Assembly: GCF_026239695.1 (NCBI RefSeq)
Contig: NZ_JAPIVS010000005.1
Location: 310,001-374,000 of the forward strand
Length of the DNA: 64,000 bases
Source: Pedobacter sp. MC2016-15
Lineage (GTDB): Bacteria; Bacteroidota; Bacteroidia; Sphingobacteriales; Sphingobacteriaceae
Direction: 5' to 3'
This document shows, in pieces, positions 1-8,932 of this stretch. A model generated the notes under the pieces. The model searched no databases. It was not told where the DNA came from and was given only the letters and a program-made list of their open reading frames with translations. How positions within the stretch are numbered: the stretch's first letter is position 1; each line of letters begins with the position of its first letter. The translations under genes and the position numbers were made by a program.

Positions 1-440
1 CGAAGAAGGAAAACGATGCTGAAGACCTGAATACCACCGATCAACTGGTGGGAAATACAGACGATCTGAGCCTCGATGAACTTCTGGAAATGACTGTAAA
101 GGACCCTGCATATAAAGGCGCATTTTACAAACGGATACTAACCGACGAGATCATCGTCATTTCAGTGAACGTTAATGTTTCTGACGGCTATCAATACCTC
201 GAAGTTGGAACCAGCGTGGAGTTATTCTCACTGGAGGACGGCAGTATCCCTTTATTCACTACCATAGACAGGATCTTCGATAACGGAATCGTGAAGGATG
301 ACGTAGAGTTTCTAAAAATGAGCGGAACTGATCTTTTCAGCGTAGCACAGGGTGAGAAATTTATCGTCAACCCACATAGTGACTATAACAAAAAAATCTC
401 AGCAGCAACGGTAGAAACGCTGCTGGATAGTGATCTGTAG
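1..440 (+). CDS. SseB N-terminal-domain-like protein, 3' part
   Basis: The reading frame is open to the left edge, so this is the C-terminal part of a longer gene; the GTG at 48 is only an internal codon. The visible part (about 146 residues) has an acidic start and then a mixed alpha/beta domain. The run GSIPLFTTIDRIF followed by KFIVNPHSDYNKKI resembles the SseB N-terminal domain, where an LFTS-like strand is followed by a conserved N-P and a final helix. SseB-like proteins in Bacteroidota have no settled function. The gene converges on the mla operon and the two share a terminator. The family call is by pattern only. Confidence 0.55.
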   Translation, partial: KKENDAEDLNTTDQLVGNTDDLSLDELLEMTVKDPAYKGAFYKRILTDEIIVISVNVNVSDGYQYLEVGTSVELFSLEDGSIPLFTTIDRIFDNGIVKDDVEFLKMSGTDLFSVAQGEKFIVNPHSDYNKKISAATVETLLDSDL

Positions 441-450
441 CATCTATACA

Positions 451-496
451 GGCAAAAAAAAGAACTTAGCAAAACGCTAAGTTCTTTTTTTTTGCC
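451..496. terminator. Bidirectional intrinsic terminator
   Basis: A stem of about 20 bp (451-470 with 476-496) closes a 5-base AAAAC loop. The GAACTTAGC/GCTAAGTTC core is flanked by an A-tract on the left and a T-tract on the right, so it can terminate transcription on both strands. It sits between the convergent SseB-like gene and the mla operon. Confidence 0.9.
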
Positions 497-506
497 TGAG
501 CCTTTT

Positions 507-1517
507 TTACTGAGGCTGCTGTTGCTCTTCCTGAGCTTTTTCTTTAGCCTTCTCCTCAGCCTTTGCTTTTTTCCTGAAGAAACCTCTCAGCAGGAAGTTA
601 TGTTGCAGTGCCTCCATATTTTCATCTAGTTTCTTAGTGCTGGATTCCAGGTTGGAGACAGTAGTTTTTAATTTTGCACCAGTGGCTTCGTCATTCAGCA
701 ATACGCCGACAGCATTTTTATCTGAAGTCAGTTTCTGACTGGTGGCATTTAGGTTACCTGTCATCTCTGAAGCAGAAGCAGCAGTAGCCTGTAAACTTTT
801 TACTGCTGTCTTCAGGTTACTGAATACGGTTGTATCTGTAAGTAGTTCCGTGGCCAGTGTACCTTTGTTATTCAGTTTCGAAGTATATTGTGATATCGCT
901 GAAGTCACCCTTGCAGTGGTAGCGGAAGCATTTTCCAGGTTTACCGACATCTGGCGCAGGCGGTCAGCCATTACAGAATCTGTCAGCAGTGCACCTAAGG
1001 CACCTTTTCCTTTTACCATTTCCGTACTAACTACTTTAAAATCATTGGTTATCGCCAGGATGTTCTTGTTGTTGTCCTGTAGTGTCTTCATGATATCATC
1101 CGGACCGAGTGCAGCTGCCACATCCAGTCTGTCGCCATCTTCCACAACCGGTGTGCCCGCCGGACCTGCGATGATTTCGATCATCTTATTTCCTATAAAT
1201 CCTTCAGAGCTTAATTTCGCCAGTGAGTTTTTATGGATATACTGCTGTGCTTTTTCTTCAACGTGCAGCGTTACCTCTACCTGGGCATTGCCATAGAAAG
1301 CAACTTTGCTTACTGTACCAATTTTAACACCCGAGAAAAACACGTTATTACCCGCTGTAATCCCGTTTACGTTGTTAAATATCGCTTTGAGAGTAATACT
1401 GCTGACAAATCGTTTTTGTTTTCCTCCCAAAGTAAGGACACCTGCAATAAAGATAATTACACCGATGACGATGAAAATTCCTACTATAATTGACCTTTTG
1501 TTTTCTGAAGCGCTCAT
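507..1517 (-). CDS. MlaD-family MCE substrate-binding protein
   Basis: Periplasmic MCE protein of an Mla-type ABC system that moves phospholipid between the membranes. A short cytoplasmic N-terminus is followed by one membrane segment (about residues 10-30) and a single MCE domain (about 38-130, with the FSGVKIGTV core and the GNKMIEI strand). A long helical region comes next, and the tail is rich in Lys, Glu and Gln (about 310-336). At 336 residues it is longer than E. coli MlaD, which is usual for Bacteroidota forms. It is the last gene of a three-gene operon; its ATG abuts the stop of the ATPase gene. Confidence 0.9.
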   Translation of the reverse strand: MSASENKRSIIVGIFIVIGVIIFIAGVLTLGGKQKRFVSSITLKAIFNNVNGITAGNNVFFSGVKIGTVSKVAFYGNAQVEVTLHVEEKAQQYIHKNSLAKLSSEGFIGNKMIEIIAGPAGTPVVEDGDRLDVAAALGPDDIMKTLQDNNKNILAITNDFKVVSTEMVKGKGALGALLTDSVMADRLRQMSVNLENASATTARVTSAISQYTSKLNNKGTLATELLTDTTVFSNLKTAVKSLQATAASASEMTGNLNATSQKLTSDKNAVGVLLNDEATGAKLKTTVSNLESSTKKLDENMEALQHNFLLRGFFRKKAKAEEKAKEKAQEEQQQPQ

Positions 1518-2291
1518 TTATTTTGTAAAGTTATAATTGTAAAAAGATTGAACACGGGCATCTTCACTCGCAAAGACCTCCTCAAAGGTTCCCTGTATCG
1601 CAAATTGTCCGTCCAGTAGCATAGCAATTCTGTCGCCAGTTTCCTTGGCACAAGTCAGATCGTGTGTAATAATGATCGCTGTTGTTTTATATTTTTCCTG
1701 AACTTCGTTGATCAGGTTATTGATTTCAATACAGGTAATAGGATCCAGACCCGCCGTAGGTTCATCATATAACATGATCTCGGGTCTCAGGATCAGCGTT
1801 CTGGCAATACCAATCCGCTTTCTTTGACCGCCGGAAAGTTCCGAAGGCATCTGCTCAATCGTTTGCAGCAGACCTACGGCATCCAGCACGCTTTCTACTT
1901 CATCATTGATCTGGCTGCGTTTCAGGTTTCTTGAATTCCTTACCAATGGGAACTCCAGGTTTTCCCTCACAGTCATACTATCATACAGTGCACTGTTCTG
2001 AAAAGAGAAACCTACTTTAAGCCTCAGCTCCATCAGCTCGCGCGAACGGAGTTCTGCAACTTCCTGCCCGAGCACATTCACCATTCCCTGATCGGGAAGG
2101 AGCAGTCCGGAGATGATTTTGATCAATACTGATTTCCCTGTACCGGAACGGCCAAGAACAACGAGGTTTTCTCCTTTATATACATCCAGATCTACACCCC
2201 TCAGGATATGCAGGCTTCCGAATGCTTTTTGTAATCCCCTGATAGAAATGACAGGGTTGTTTTTATCTATTGCTTTCTCTGCTTGTATCAT
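1518..2291 (-). CDS. MlaF-like ABC transporter ATPase
   Basis: Cytoplasmic ATPase that drives the Mla lipid transporter. Walker A is GRSGTGKS (47-54), the signature is LSGGQ (152-156), Walker B is IMLYDEP (172-178), and the switch histidine is in IITHD. The 257-residue length matches the MlaF family. It lies 6 bp after the permease gene and directly before the MCE gene, so the three are almost certainly one transcript. Homologues of MlaB and MlaC are not seen here, as is common in this phylum. Confidence 0.92.
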   Translation of the reverse strand: MIQAEKAIDKNNPVISIRGLQKAFGSLHILRGVDLDVYKGENLVVLGRSGTGKSVLIKIISGLLLPDQGMVNVLGQEVAELRSRELMELRLKVGFSFQNSALYDSMTVRENLEFPLVRNSRNLKRSQINDEVESVLDAVGLLQTIEQMPSELSGGQRKRIGIARTLILRPEIMLYDEPTAGLDPITCIEINNLINEVQEKYKTTAIIITHDLTCAKETGDRIAMLLDGQFAIQGTFEEVFASEDARVQSFYNYNFTK

Positions 2292-2297
2292 GATGGC

Positions 2298-3104
2298 TTA
2301 ACGGAATGCATTTACGATTGCAACAATAACGATCTCTTCTACGAAGATCAGGAACATGGCGGCCACTACCGCAGAGTTGGCGGCTTTACCTACACCTTCA
2401 GTACCTTTGGTAGAGTTGTAGCCACAATAACAGCCAACAACACCTATGGTAAACCCAAATACGGTAGATTTAAAGGAAGTACTGAACAGATCCAGGAAAC
2501 TCAGTGAGTCAAATACCTGTGAGAAAAACATGGCAAAGCTGGTTTGCTCATTGGTATGTACACTCAGATAAGCGCCCATCAAAGCCACAAATGCAGTATA
2601 CATCACCAGTAAAGGAATCATAAACGTAGTGGCCAGTATTCTGCTTACTACCAGATATTTGAAAGGATTGGTTGCCGATACTTCCATAGCATCAATCTGT
2701 TCTGTAACTTTCATTGAACCGAGTTCAGCACCCATATTGGAGCCCACTTTTCCGGCGGCAATCAATGCGGTAACCAGAGGAGCGAGGGCACGCACAATCG
2801 CGATGGAGATCAGCGAAGGCAGCCATGAGGTAGCGCCAAAGTTGGCCAGTGAGGGTCTCGACTGGTTGGTAAACACCACTCCGGTGATGAAACCCGTCAG
2901 TGAGATAAGCGGAAGGGATTTAAAACCTACCTCATAACACTGATGGATGATTTCTTTAAACTCATATGGAGGAAGGAATACTTCCTTAAAAAAACGGAGG
3001 ATAAACTGGTATATGTCGTAAACTGTGAGAAATATATCGTCCAGCTTTTTGGAAACTACGTATTTGGTAGGCTGTATATTGGGATTGTCTGAGTTCGGAT
3101 CCAT
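2298..3104 (-). CDS. MlaE-family lipid ABC transporter permease
   Basis: Inner-membrane permease of the Mla system. It has an amphipathic N-terminal region (about 1-45) and then five or six hydrophobic segments. The family loop is visible as GAELGSMKVTEQIDAMEV, the conserved E..GtM.vteqidA pattern of MlaE permeases. It is 268 residues long and is the first gene of the operon. A good -7 promoter box lies 20 bp upstream. By homology it moves phospholipid or another hydrophobic substrate with the ATPase and MCE protein downstream. Confidence 0.92.
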   Translation of the reverse strand: MDPNSDNPNIQPTKYVVSKKLDDIFLTVYDIYQFILRFFKEVFLPPYEFKEIIHQCYEVGFKSLPLISLTGFITGVVFTNQSRPSLANFGATSWLPSLISIAIVRALAPLVTALIAAGKVGSNMGAELGSMKVTEQIDAMEVSATNPFKYLVVSRILATTFMIPLLVMYTAFVALMGAYLSVHTNEQTSFAMFFSQVFDSLSFLDLFSTSFKSTVFGFTIGVVGCYCGYNSTKGTEGVGKAANSAVVAAMFLIFVEEIVIVAIVNAFR

Positions 3105-3123
3105 TCGTTGTTATTGATGCTGC

Positions 3124-3131
3124 CAAATATA
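3124..3131 (-). promoter_or_regulatory. Predicted -7 box of the mla operon
   Basis: On the minus strand this reads TATATTTG, a perfect match to the Bacteroidota -7 consensus TAnnTTTG, and it lies 20 bp before the permease ATG. No clear -33 TTTG was found at the ideal distance. Confidence 0.5.
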
Positions 3132-3310
3132 ATTTAAATCATTATTATATTGAACCTATATTAAGAAAGCATCAAAACAGGAAAATTGTTTTTGTTTTAT
3201 GCTGACTAAATATGCATTTTGGTCAAATGTAAGATATCAGGGAAGATTAGTCAATCTGGTATCTGAAAATGACAAAATAATGATTTGCCGAAACACAATA
3301 ATTCTAACTG

Positions 3311-3988
3311 ATGAAAAAACTACAAAACTTACTCAAAACATTGCTTCCCCTTCTGCTGCTGATATCGGTCGGCAGTTCTATATCCGCACAGGAAAAAGCG
3401 CCTTTCCAGGATGATGTAAATGTGATTAAAGCGTACGACAGGATTTACGCGCCTCCCGCAAATCCAATACTCTTTATCGGCAGTTCTTCTATTCGCCTCT
3501 GGGTGGATTTTGCGAAGACCTTTAAAAACTATCCTGTGCTCAACAGGGCGATAGGAGGTGCGGTTACGGCAGATGTAGACCGATACCTGGATGATCTTGT
3601 TTTTCCGTACAAGCCCAAACAACTGGTGATCTATGTAGGGGAGAACGACCTGCTGAAATCTCCCGATGCGGCAACAGTCTTTAACGATTTTAAAAAACTA
3701 TATACTGGTATCAGGGCAAAGCTTCCCAATACGCCTATCGTATATATATCTATCAAGGGAAGCCCTTCAAGAAAACAATACCAGGCTAAAGCGCTTGAGG
3801 CCAACCGCCTGATCAGTGCTTATATTAAAAGTCAGCAGCACATTACCTTTATAGATGTTTATAAGCCGATGCTGGACAAAAACGGAGCTATGCAGCCACA
3901 TCTTTTTAAAGAAGATATGCTGCACATGAACGGCTCCGGATATGCGATCTGGAACAAACTGCTCCTGCCGCATCTACTAAAAAACTAA
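3311..3988 (+). CDS. Secreted SGNH/GDSL-family hydrolase
   Basis: Probable periplasmic esterase or deacylase of the SGNH fold. A signal peptide covers residues 1-26 (cut near SISA-QE). Block I is FIGSSSIRLW with the nucleophile serine around 58, block II is the glycine of RAIGG (80-83), block III is GEND (110-113), and the catalytic pair is D202/H205 in EDMLHMN. The length, 225 residues, is normal. Family members remove acyl or acetyl groups from lipids or carbohydrates, and the substrate cannot be told here. It stands alone and converges on the doxX gene. Confidence 0.88.
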   Translation: MKKLQNLLKTLLPLLLLISVGSSISAQEKAPFQDDVNVIKAYDRIYAPPANPILFIGSSSIRLWVDFAKTFKNYPVLNRAIGGAVTADVDRYLDDLVFPYKPKQLVIYVGENDLLKSPDAATVFNDFKKLYTGIRAKLPNTPIVYISIKGSPSRKQYQAKALEANRLISAYIKSQQHITFIDVYKPMLDKNGAMQPHLFKEDMLHMNGSGYAIWNKLLLPHLLKN

Positions 3989-3996
3989 TCTTTCCC

Positions 3997-4395
3997 TTAC
4001 AACCGCATGGCATGGTCAAATGACGCGCGGTTGTAAGGTAAATACCTGTGCAGCACGGCCAGGTAAGCTCCGTAAATCATCTGGATAAATACGCTTTCCC
4101 AGCTTTCTATCAGTGAAGACCCGAAAATCAGGATGAGGATCAGGATAAATCCCAGTAAAATTCCGGCCCTTGTAAATAAGCCGATCAGAATAAATATCCC
4201 CACAATCAACTCCAGGACAGGCAGTATAAAGCCAAAAGCATGTACGAGTGAAGCAGGTAAGAAAGTTTTGCTAAGCAGGCCTACCATCCACTGGCTGAAA
4301 GCTTCCAGTTTGGGCAATCGTGCCAGGCCATGTCCAAAAAAGCTGAGTCCAATAGGTAGCCGGGCCAGGAAATAGCTGAATTCTTCATTTTTCAT
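3997..4395 (-). CDS. DoxX-family membrane protein
   Basis: Small integral membrane protein (132 residues) with four hydrophobic segments and the typical DoxX start (RLPIGLSFFGHGLARLPKL, then a PASLVHAFGFILPVLELIVG-like helix pair). DoxX proteins have been linked to redox stress and to membrane oxidoreductases; this one has no such partner nearby. Its ATG overlaps the stop of a short upstream frame by 4 bp (ATGA), which suggests translational coupling. Confidence 0.85.
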   Translation of the reverse strand: MKNEEFSYFLARLPIGLSFFGHGLARLPKLEAFSQWMVGLLSKTFLPASLVHAFGFILPVLELIVGIFILIGLFTRAGILLGFILILILIFGSSLIESWESVFIQMIYGAYLAVLHRYLPYNRASFDHAMRL

Positions 4396-4583
4396 AAGCT
4401 CAATTTTTTCTCAATATAAGGATATCCCCATTTGAGCACCTGTGCAGCTGACCCATAATCAGAACCGCCGGATAAAAATCCATGTTCGTCGGTATATTCT
4501 CCATCTTCGTCTAGTATGACTTTCCCTGTTTTTTTTATTTGGTTGATTTGCTGTACATGCAATCGCTGACGAAGAAAACACAC
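4392..4583 (-). CDS. Small hypothetical protein coupled to DoxX
   Basis: A frame of up to 63 residues, not recognised. The C-terminal 45 residues (KTGKVILDEDGEYTDEHG, then GGSDYGSAAQVLKWGYPYIEKK) read like real protein: acidic, balanced, with a WGYPYIEKK end. Its stop overlaps the doxX start as ATGA. The ATG at 4583 is 2 bp from the divergent efflux-operon ATG, leaving no room for two promoters, so the true start may be an internal TTG near 4562. It could also be the tail of a gene cut off when the efflux operon arrived. Confidence 0.4.
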   Translation of the reverse strand: MCFLRQRLHVQQINQIKKTGKVILDEDGEYTDEHGFLSGGSDYGSAAQVLKWGYPYIEKKLSL

Positions 4584-4585
4584 AT

Positions 4586-5749
4586 ATGAAGATGAACATA
4601 CAGATGGGGCTCCTGCTCCTCACAGGAATCACCCTCGCCTCATGCGGCGGAAACAACAAAGAGCAGGCCGGACAGGCAGGTGCCGCGCAGGTACAAGAAT
4701 ATAAAGTGCTAACGCTTCAGCCCCGCTCGGCTACGCTAAACACAGATTTTCCGGCGAGTATCCAGGGTCAGGAAAATATAGAGATCAGACCGCGGATTGA
4801 AGGTTATCTGGAGAAAATCTATGTGGATGAGGGCGCAGTCGTCAAAAAAGGCCAGCCGCTGTTCAAAATTAATGATCCTCAGTATGAGCAGGCTGTACGT
4901 ACCGCCAATGCAGGTATCAAAACCGCAGAGGCGCAGGTAAGTACTGCGAAGCTGGCGGTGGTGAAGGTGACACCACTGGTGCAGAAGGAGATCGTCAGCA
5001 AATATGAACTTGAATCCGCACAATATACCTATAAGTCTGCACTGGCCAGCCTCGCCTCTGCGAAAGCAGCGCTGGTAAACGCACAGACCAACTTAAGTTA
5101 TACAACAGTGACGAGCCCTGTAAATGGGGTAGTGGGATCGATTCCCTTCCGGCTGGGTAGTCTGGTCAATTCCAGCAATACGGATCCGCTGACCACGGTT
5201 TCCAGCATCGGAAATGTCTATGCCTACTTTGCACTGAACGAGAAACTGCTGCTTGAATTTACAAAAGACAGCACCGGAACCACCTTTTCGCAGAAGATCG
5301 CCAAAATGCCAAAAGTATCGCTATTGCTCTCGGATGGCTCGCTGTACAGGGAACAGGGGCGTATTGAAACGGTAAACGGGCTGATCAATACGGCCACAGG
5401 TTCAGCAAATATCCGCGCGCGCTTCCCCAATGCACAGGGTGTGATCAGAAGTGGCAGCAGTACTACCGTGAGGATCCCCAATGCGGTGAAGGATGCGATT
5501 CTGATTCCTCAAAGCGCAACCTACGAATTGCAGGATAAGCGTTTTGCGGTGGTGGTAGATAAGGATGGTAAAACCAAAACGGTGGCTATCACGGTGATGG
5601 AGAATACTCCCGGAAACTATTATATCGTGGAAAGCGGGCTCAAGGCAGGTGATCAGGTGGCGCTCGAAGGGGTAGCGACGCTAAAAGATGGTACGCAGAT
5701 CAAAGCAAATGTGCAGCAGGCAGATGCTGTTTATGCAGACTTAAAATAA
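4586..5749 (+). CDS. RND efflux periplasmic adaptor (AcrA/MexA type)
   Basis: Membrane-fusion lipoprotein that joins the inner-membrane pump to the outer-membrane channel. The lipobox LASC sits near residue 19, followed by a Gly/Asn/Gln-rich linker. Next comes a biotinyl-lipoyl-like half motif (RPRIEGYLEKIYVDEGAVVK), a helical hairpin rich in Ala and Lys (about 105-170), the second lipoyl half (TTVTSPVNGVVG), and a beta-barrel and membrane-proximal domain. The length, 387 residues, is typical. The ATG at 4592 is an alternative start. It is the first gene of a three-gene operon; no TetR-type regulator is adjacent. Confidence 0.92.
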   Translation: MKMNIQMGLLLLTGITLASCGGNNKEQAGQAGAAQVQEYKVLTLQPRSATLNTDFPASIQGQENIEIRPRIEGYLEKIYVDEGAVVKKGQPLFKINDPQYEQAVRTANAGIKTAEAQVSTAKLAVVKVTPLVQKEIVSKYELESAQYTYKSALASLASAKAALVNAQTNLSYTTVTSPVNGVVGSIPFRLGSLVNSSNTDPLTTVSSIGNVYAYFALNEKLLLEFTKDSTGTTFSQKIAKMPKVSLLLSDGSLYREQGRIETVNGLINTATGSANIRARFPNAQGVIRSGSSTTVRIPNAVKDAILIPQSATYELQDKRFAVVVDKDGKTKTVAITVMENTPGNYYIVESGLKAGDQVALEGVATLKDGTQIKANVQQADAVYADLK

Positions 5750-5755
5750 AAGCAG

Positions 5756-8700
5756 ATGTTTAAAATATTTATACAGAGACCAGTTCTCTCCACGGTGATC
5801 TCGGTGATCATCGTTATTCTGGGGGTACTCGGACTCACTTCGCTGCCTATTGCGCAGTATCCGGATATTGCACCACCGACGGTGAATGTGGCCGCCAGTT
5901 ATACCGGTGCCAATGCCGATGTGGTTTTGAAAAGTATTATTATCCCGCTCGAGGAGCAGATCAATGGGGTGGAAAACATGACCTACATGACTTCCACGGC
6001 AACAAACGACGGGGCAGCAAGCATCAAGATCTTCTTTAAAGTGGGTACAGACCCGGATCTCGCAGCGGTTAACGTGCAGAACAGGGTGTCACGGGCAACG
6101 AGCCTGCTGCCTTCAGAGGTGACTCAGGCAGGGGTAACGGTGACGAAAAGCCAGAGTAGTAACCTGCTGATCTTCTCGCTGTACAGTGAGGATAAAACCT
6201 ACGACCAGACTTTTCTGCAGAACTATGCCAAGATCAACCTGGTGCCGGCAATCCAAAGGGTAACGGGTGTAGGGGATGCAACGGTTTTTGGTTCCAAAGA
6301 TTACTCGATGCGGATCTGGCTGAAACCGGATATCATGCAGCAGTATGGTTTGATACCCAGTGATATTTCTACGGTGCTGGCAGAACAGAATATTGAGGCC
6401 GCACCGGGAAAATTTGGTGAGAACAGTAATCAGGCATTTCAATATGTCATTAAGTATAAAGGACGCTTAACGCAGCCGGCAGAGTTTGGAAACATGATCA
6501 TCAAGTCCGTAGGTCAGGGGCAGGTGTTGCGACTCAAAGATGTGGCAAAGGTAGAACTGGGTTCGTTGACTTATTCCTCTACGATCTCCATGAACGGCAG
6601 GGAAGCGGTAGGTATGGCCATCAGTCAGACGCCGGGTTCCAACGCCAGGGATGTGATCAACAATTCCAAAAAGATCATTGAAGAGGCTTCGAAGACTTTC
6701 CCCAAAGGGATTAAGTATACCTATATGGTAGACGTGAATGAGAATCTGGATGCCTCAATTGAAAAGGTAATTCACACGCTCGTGGAAGCCTTTATCCTGG
6801 TATTTATTGTGGTGTTTATCTTCCTGCAGGATTTCAGGTCGACCCTGGTGCCGGCAATAGCGGTTCCGGTGGCGATTGTAGGAACGTTTTTCTTCCTGAA
6901 TTTATTTGGGTTCACGATCAACCTGCTGACGCTCTTTGCACTGGTGCTCGCAATCGGTATCGTAGTGGATGACGCGATTGTGGTGGTAGAGGCCGTCCAT
7001 GCAAAACTTGATCATGGGTATAAGTCGGCCAGAAAAGCGACGATCCATGCGATGGACGAGATTTCCGGGGCTATCATTTCGATTACACTGGTCATGGCCG
7101 CAGTGTTTATCCCGGTTACGTTCATCACAGGATCAACGGGTGTTTTCTACAAACAATTTGGGGTAACGCTGGCCGTTTCGATTATCCTTTCGGCAGTGAA
7201 TGCACTAACGCTGAGTCCGGCGTTATGTGCCTTGTTGCTCAAGCCGCATGCGGATGATCACAAACACCAGAGCTTTATCCAGCGCTTTTATACTGCCTTT
7301 AACGTTGCATTTGATAATATCACGCAGCGGTACAAACGTTCTGTGGAGTTCCTGTCGGTAAAAAAATGGATTGTACTGGGTGCTGTGGTCATTTCAGGGG
7401 CCGGTTTGTTCTATATGATGAAAACGACGCCTTCGGCTTTTGTACCCGCAGAAGATCAGGGAACTATCTTTGCCAATATCAGTCTGCCGCCATCCTCATC
7501 TATGGAGCGCTCTACGGCTTTATCGAAACAGGTGGACAGTATTGCTCATACAATTCCGGAAGTGAGCAACACGCTGCGTATCGTGGGACAAAACTTTACG
7601 GCAGGGGCCGGAAGTGCCTACAGCATGGTAATTGTGCGCTTAAAGATATGGGATGAACGTAAACGTACGGTGGATGATGTGGTGGGCGATCTGTTCAAAA
7701 AAACTGCCGGCATCCGTGAAGCGAGTATTTTCTTTATCTCGCCGCCTACCATCCAGGGTTTTGGGCAGAGTGGTGGTTTTGAGTTCCAGCTGCAGGATAA
7801 AACCGCACACAGTACGGCCGACTTCTTTAAGGTGAACAATGAGTTTCTTGCAAAGCTGTCGCAACGAAAAGAGATCCAGTATGCGACAACGCCTTTTAAC
7901 CCGAACTTTCCTCAGTATATGATGGATGTGGATCTGGAAAAAGCGAAAGAGGCAGGGGTGACGGTAAATTCTATTCTGCAAACAATGCAGGGATACTATG
8001 GTGGTCTGTACGCCTCAAACTACAATCAGTTTGGAAAGCAGTACCGGGTGATGGTACAGGCCTCGGAAGAATACAGGATGAACCCTGAAGGCCTGAGCAA
8101 GATCTTTGTGCGCAATACAGCAGGCACCATGGCGCCAATTACGGAGTTCATCAAAATGCGCAGGGTATTCGGCCCTGAATCTATTTCGAGGTTTAACTTA
8201 TTTAGTTCGATCGCCATTACGGGATCTCCAAATGTGGGTTACAGCTCGGGAGATGCAATCAAGGCCATTCAGGAGGTGGCTGCAGAGCTGCCCGCCGGTT
8301 ATGGGTTTGAGTTCTCAGGGCTGACGCGCGAAGAGCTGGCATCGGGTAGTGAAACGATCTTCATTTTTATCCTCTGTCTGGTATTTGTGTACTTCCTGCT
8401 CAGTGCGCAGTACGAAAGTTATATTCTTCCATTTGCGGTGCTGCTGGCCATTCCCTTTGGTCTTGCCGGAGCTTACCTGTTCTCGATCATCTTTAAACTC
8501 AACAGTAATATCTATCTGCAGATCTCTTTGATCATGCTGATTGGTTTGCTGGCGAAAAACGGAATCCTGATCGTAGAGTTTGCGCTGGACAGGAGAAGAA
8601 ACGGGATGGGCATCGTGAAATCTGCAATAGAAGGTGCTGTAGCACGTCTGAGGCCAATTCTGATGACCTCCTTTGCCTTTATCTTCGGACTGCTGCCGCT

Positions 8701-8932
8701 GATGTTCTCCACGGGAGCGGGAGCTGTAGGTAATAAATCGATCGGTACAGGTGCTGTAGGCGGGATGCTGATCGGTACAATCATCGGCGTCTTTGCCATT
8801 CCTGTGCTGTTTATCATCTTCCAGTCGCTGCAGGAAAAAATCTCCGGTCCGGCAAAAAATGGCTACGACGAAGACGAGGAGGAAGAAGAAGCAGATCAAT
8901 CATCAACAATAACGACATCACATGAATCATAG
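5756..8932 (+). CDS. RND efflux permease (AcrB/MexB, HAE1 type)
   Basis: Proton-driven inner-membrane drug exporter of 1058 residues with the standard twofold repeat of six membrane helices plus a large periplasmic loop. The family start (FIQRPVLSTVISVIIVILG) and IAQYPDIAPPTV are present. The proton-relay aspartates are D405-D406 in IVVDDAIVVVE and the relay lysine is K934 in LLAKNGILIVEF, matching D407/D408/K940 of AcrB. The C-terminus is highly acidic. It starts 6 bp after the adaptor gene and overlaps the channel gene by 11 bp. The substrates are probably hydrophobic drugs or detergents, by homology. Confidence 0.95.
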   Translation: MFKIFIQRPVLSTVISVIIVILGVLGLTSLPIAQYPDIAPPTVNVAASYTGANADVVLKSIIIPLEEQINGVENMTYMTSTATNDGAASIKIFFKVGTDPDLAAVNVQNRVSRATSLLPSEVTQAGVTVTKSQSSNLLIFSLYSEDKTYDQTFLQNYAKINLVPAIQRVTGVGDATVFGSKDYSMRIWLKPDIMQQYGLIPSDISTVLAEQNIEAAPGKFGENSNQAFQYVIKYKGRLTQPAEFGNMIIKSVGQGQVLRLKDVAKVELGSLTYSSTISMNGREAVGMAISQTPGSNARDVINNSKKIIEEASKTFPKGIKYTYMVDVNENLDASIEKVIHTLVEAFILVFIVVFIFLQDFRSTLVPAIAVPVAIVGTFFFLNLFGFTINLLTLFALVLAIGIVVDDAIVVVEAVHAKLDHGYKSARKATIHAMDEISGAIISITLVMAAVFIPVTFITGSTGVFYKQFGVTLAVSIILSAVNALTLSPALCALLLKPHADDHKHQSFIQRFYTAFNVAFDNITQRYKRSVEFLSVKKWIVLGAVVISGAGLFYMMKTTPSAFVPAEDQGTIFANISLPPSSSMERSTALSKQVDSIAHTIPEVSNTLRIVGQNFTAGAGSAYSMVIVRLKIWDERKRTVDDVVGDLFKKTAGIREASIFFISPPTIQGFGQSGGFEFQLQDKTAHSTADFFKVNNEFLAKLSQRKEIQYATTPFNPNFPQYMMDVDLEKAKEAGVTVNSILQTMQGYYGGLYASNYNQFGKQYRVMVQASEEYRMNPEGLSKIFVRNTAGTMAPITEFIKMRRVFGPESISRFNLFSSIAITGSPNVGYSSGDAIKAIQEVAAELPAGYGFEFSGLTREELASGSETIFIFILCLVFVYFLLSAQYESYILPFAVLLAIPFGLAGAYLFSIIFKLNSNIYLQISLIMLIGLLAKNGILIVEFALDRRRNGMGIVKSAIEGAVARLRPILMTSFAFIFGLLPLMFSTGAGAVGNKSIGTGAVGGMLIGTIIGVFAIPVLFIIFQSLQEKISGPAKNGYDEDEEEEEADQSSTITTSHES

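Noticed and set aside
742..1296. Plus-strand frame opposite the MCE gene
   Set aside because: It lies wholly inside the mla operon on the other strand, is low in complexity and has no recognisable domain.
8315..8899. Minus-strand frame within the RND permease
   Set aside because: Antisense to the highly conserved C-terminal half of the permease; composition is a by-product of that code.
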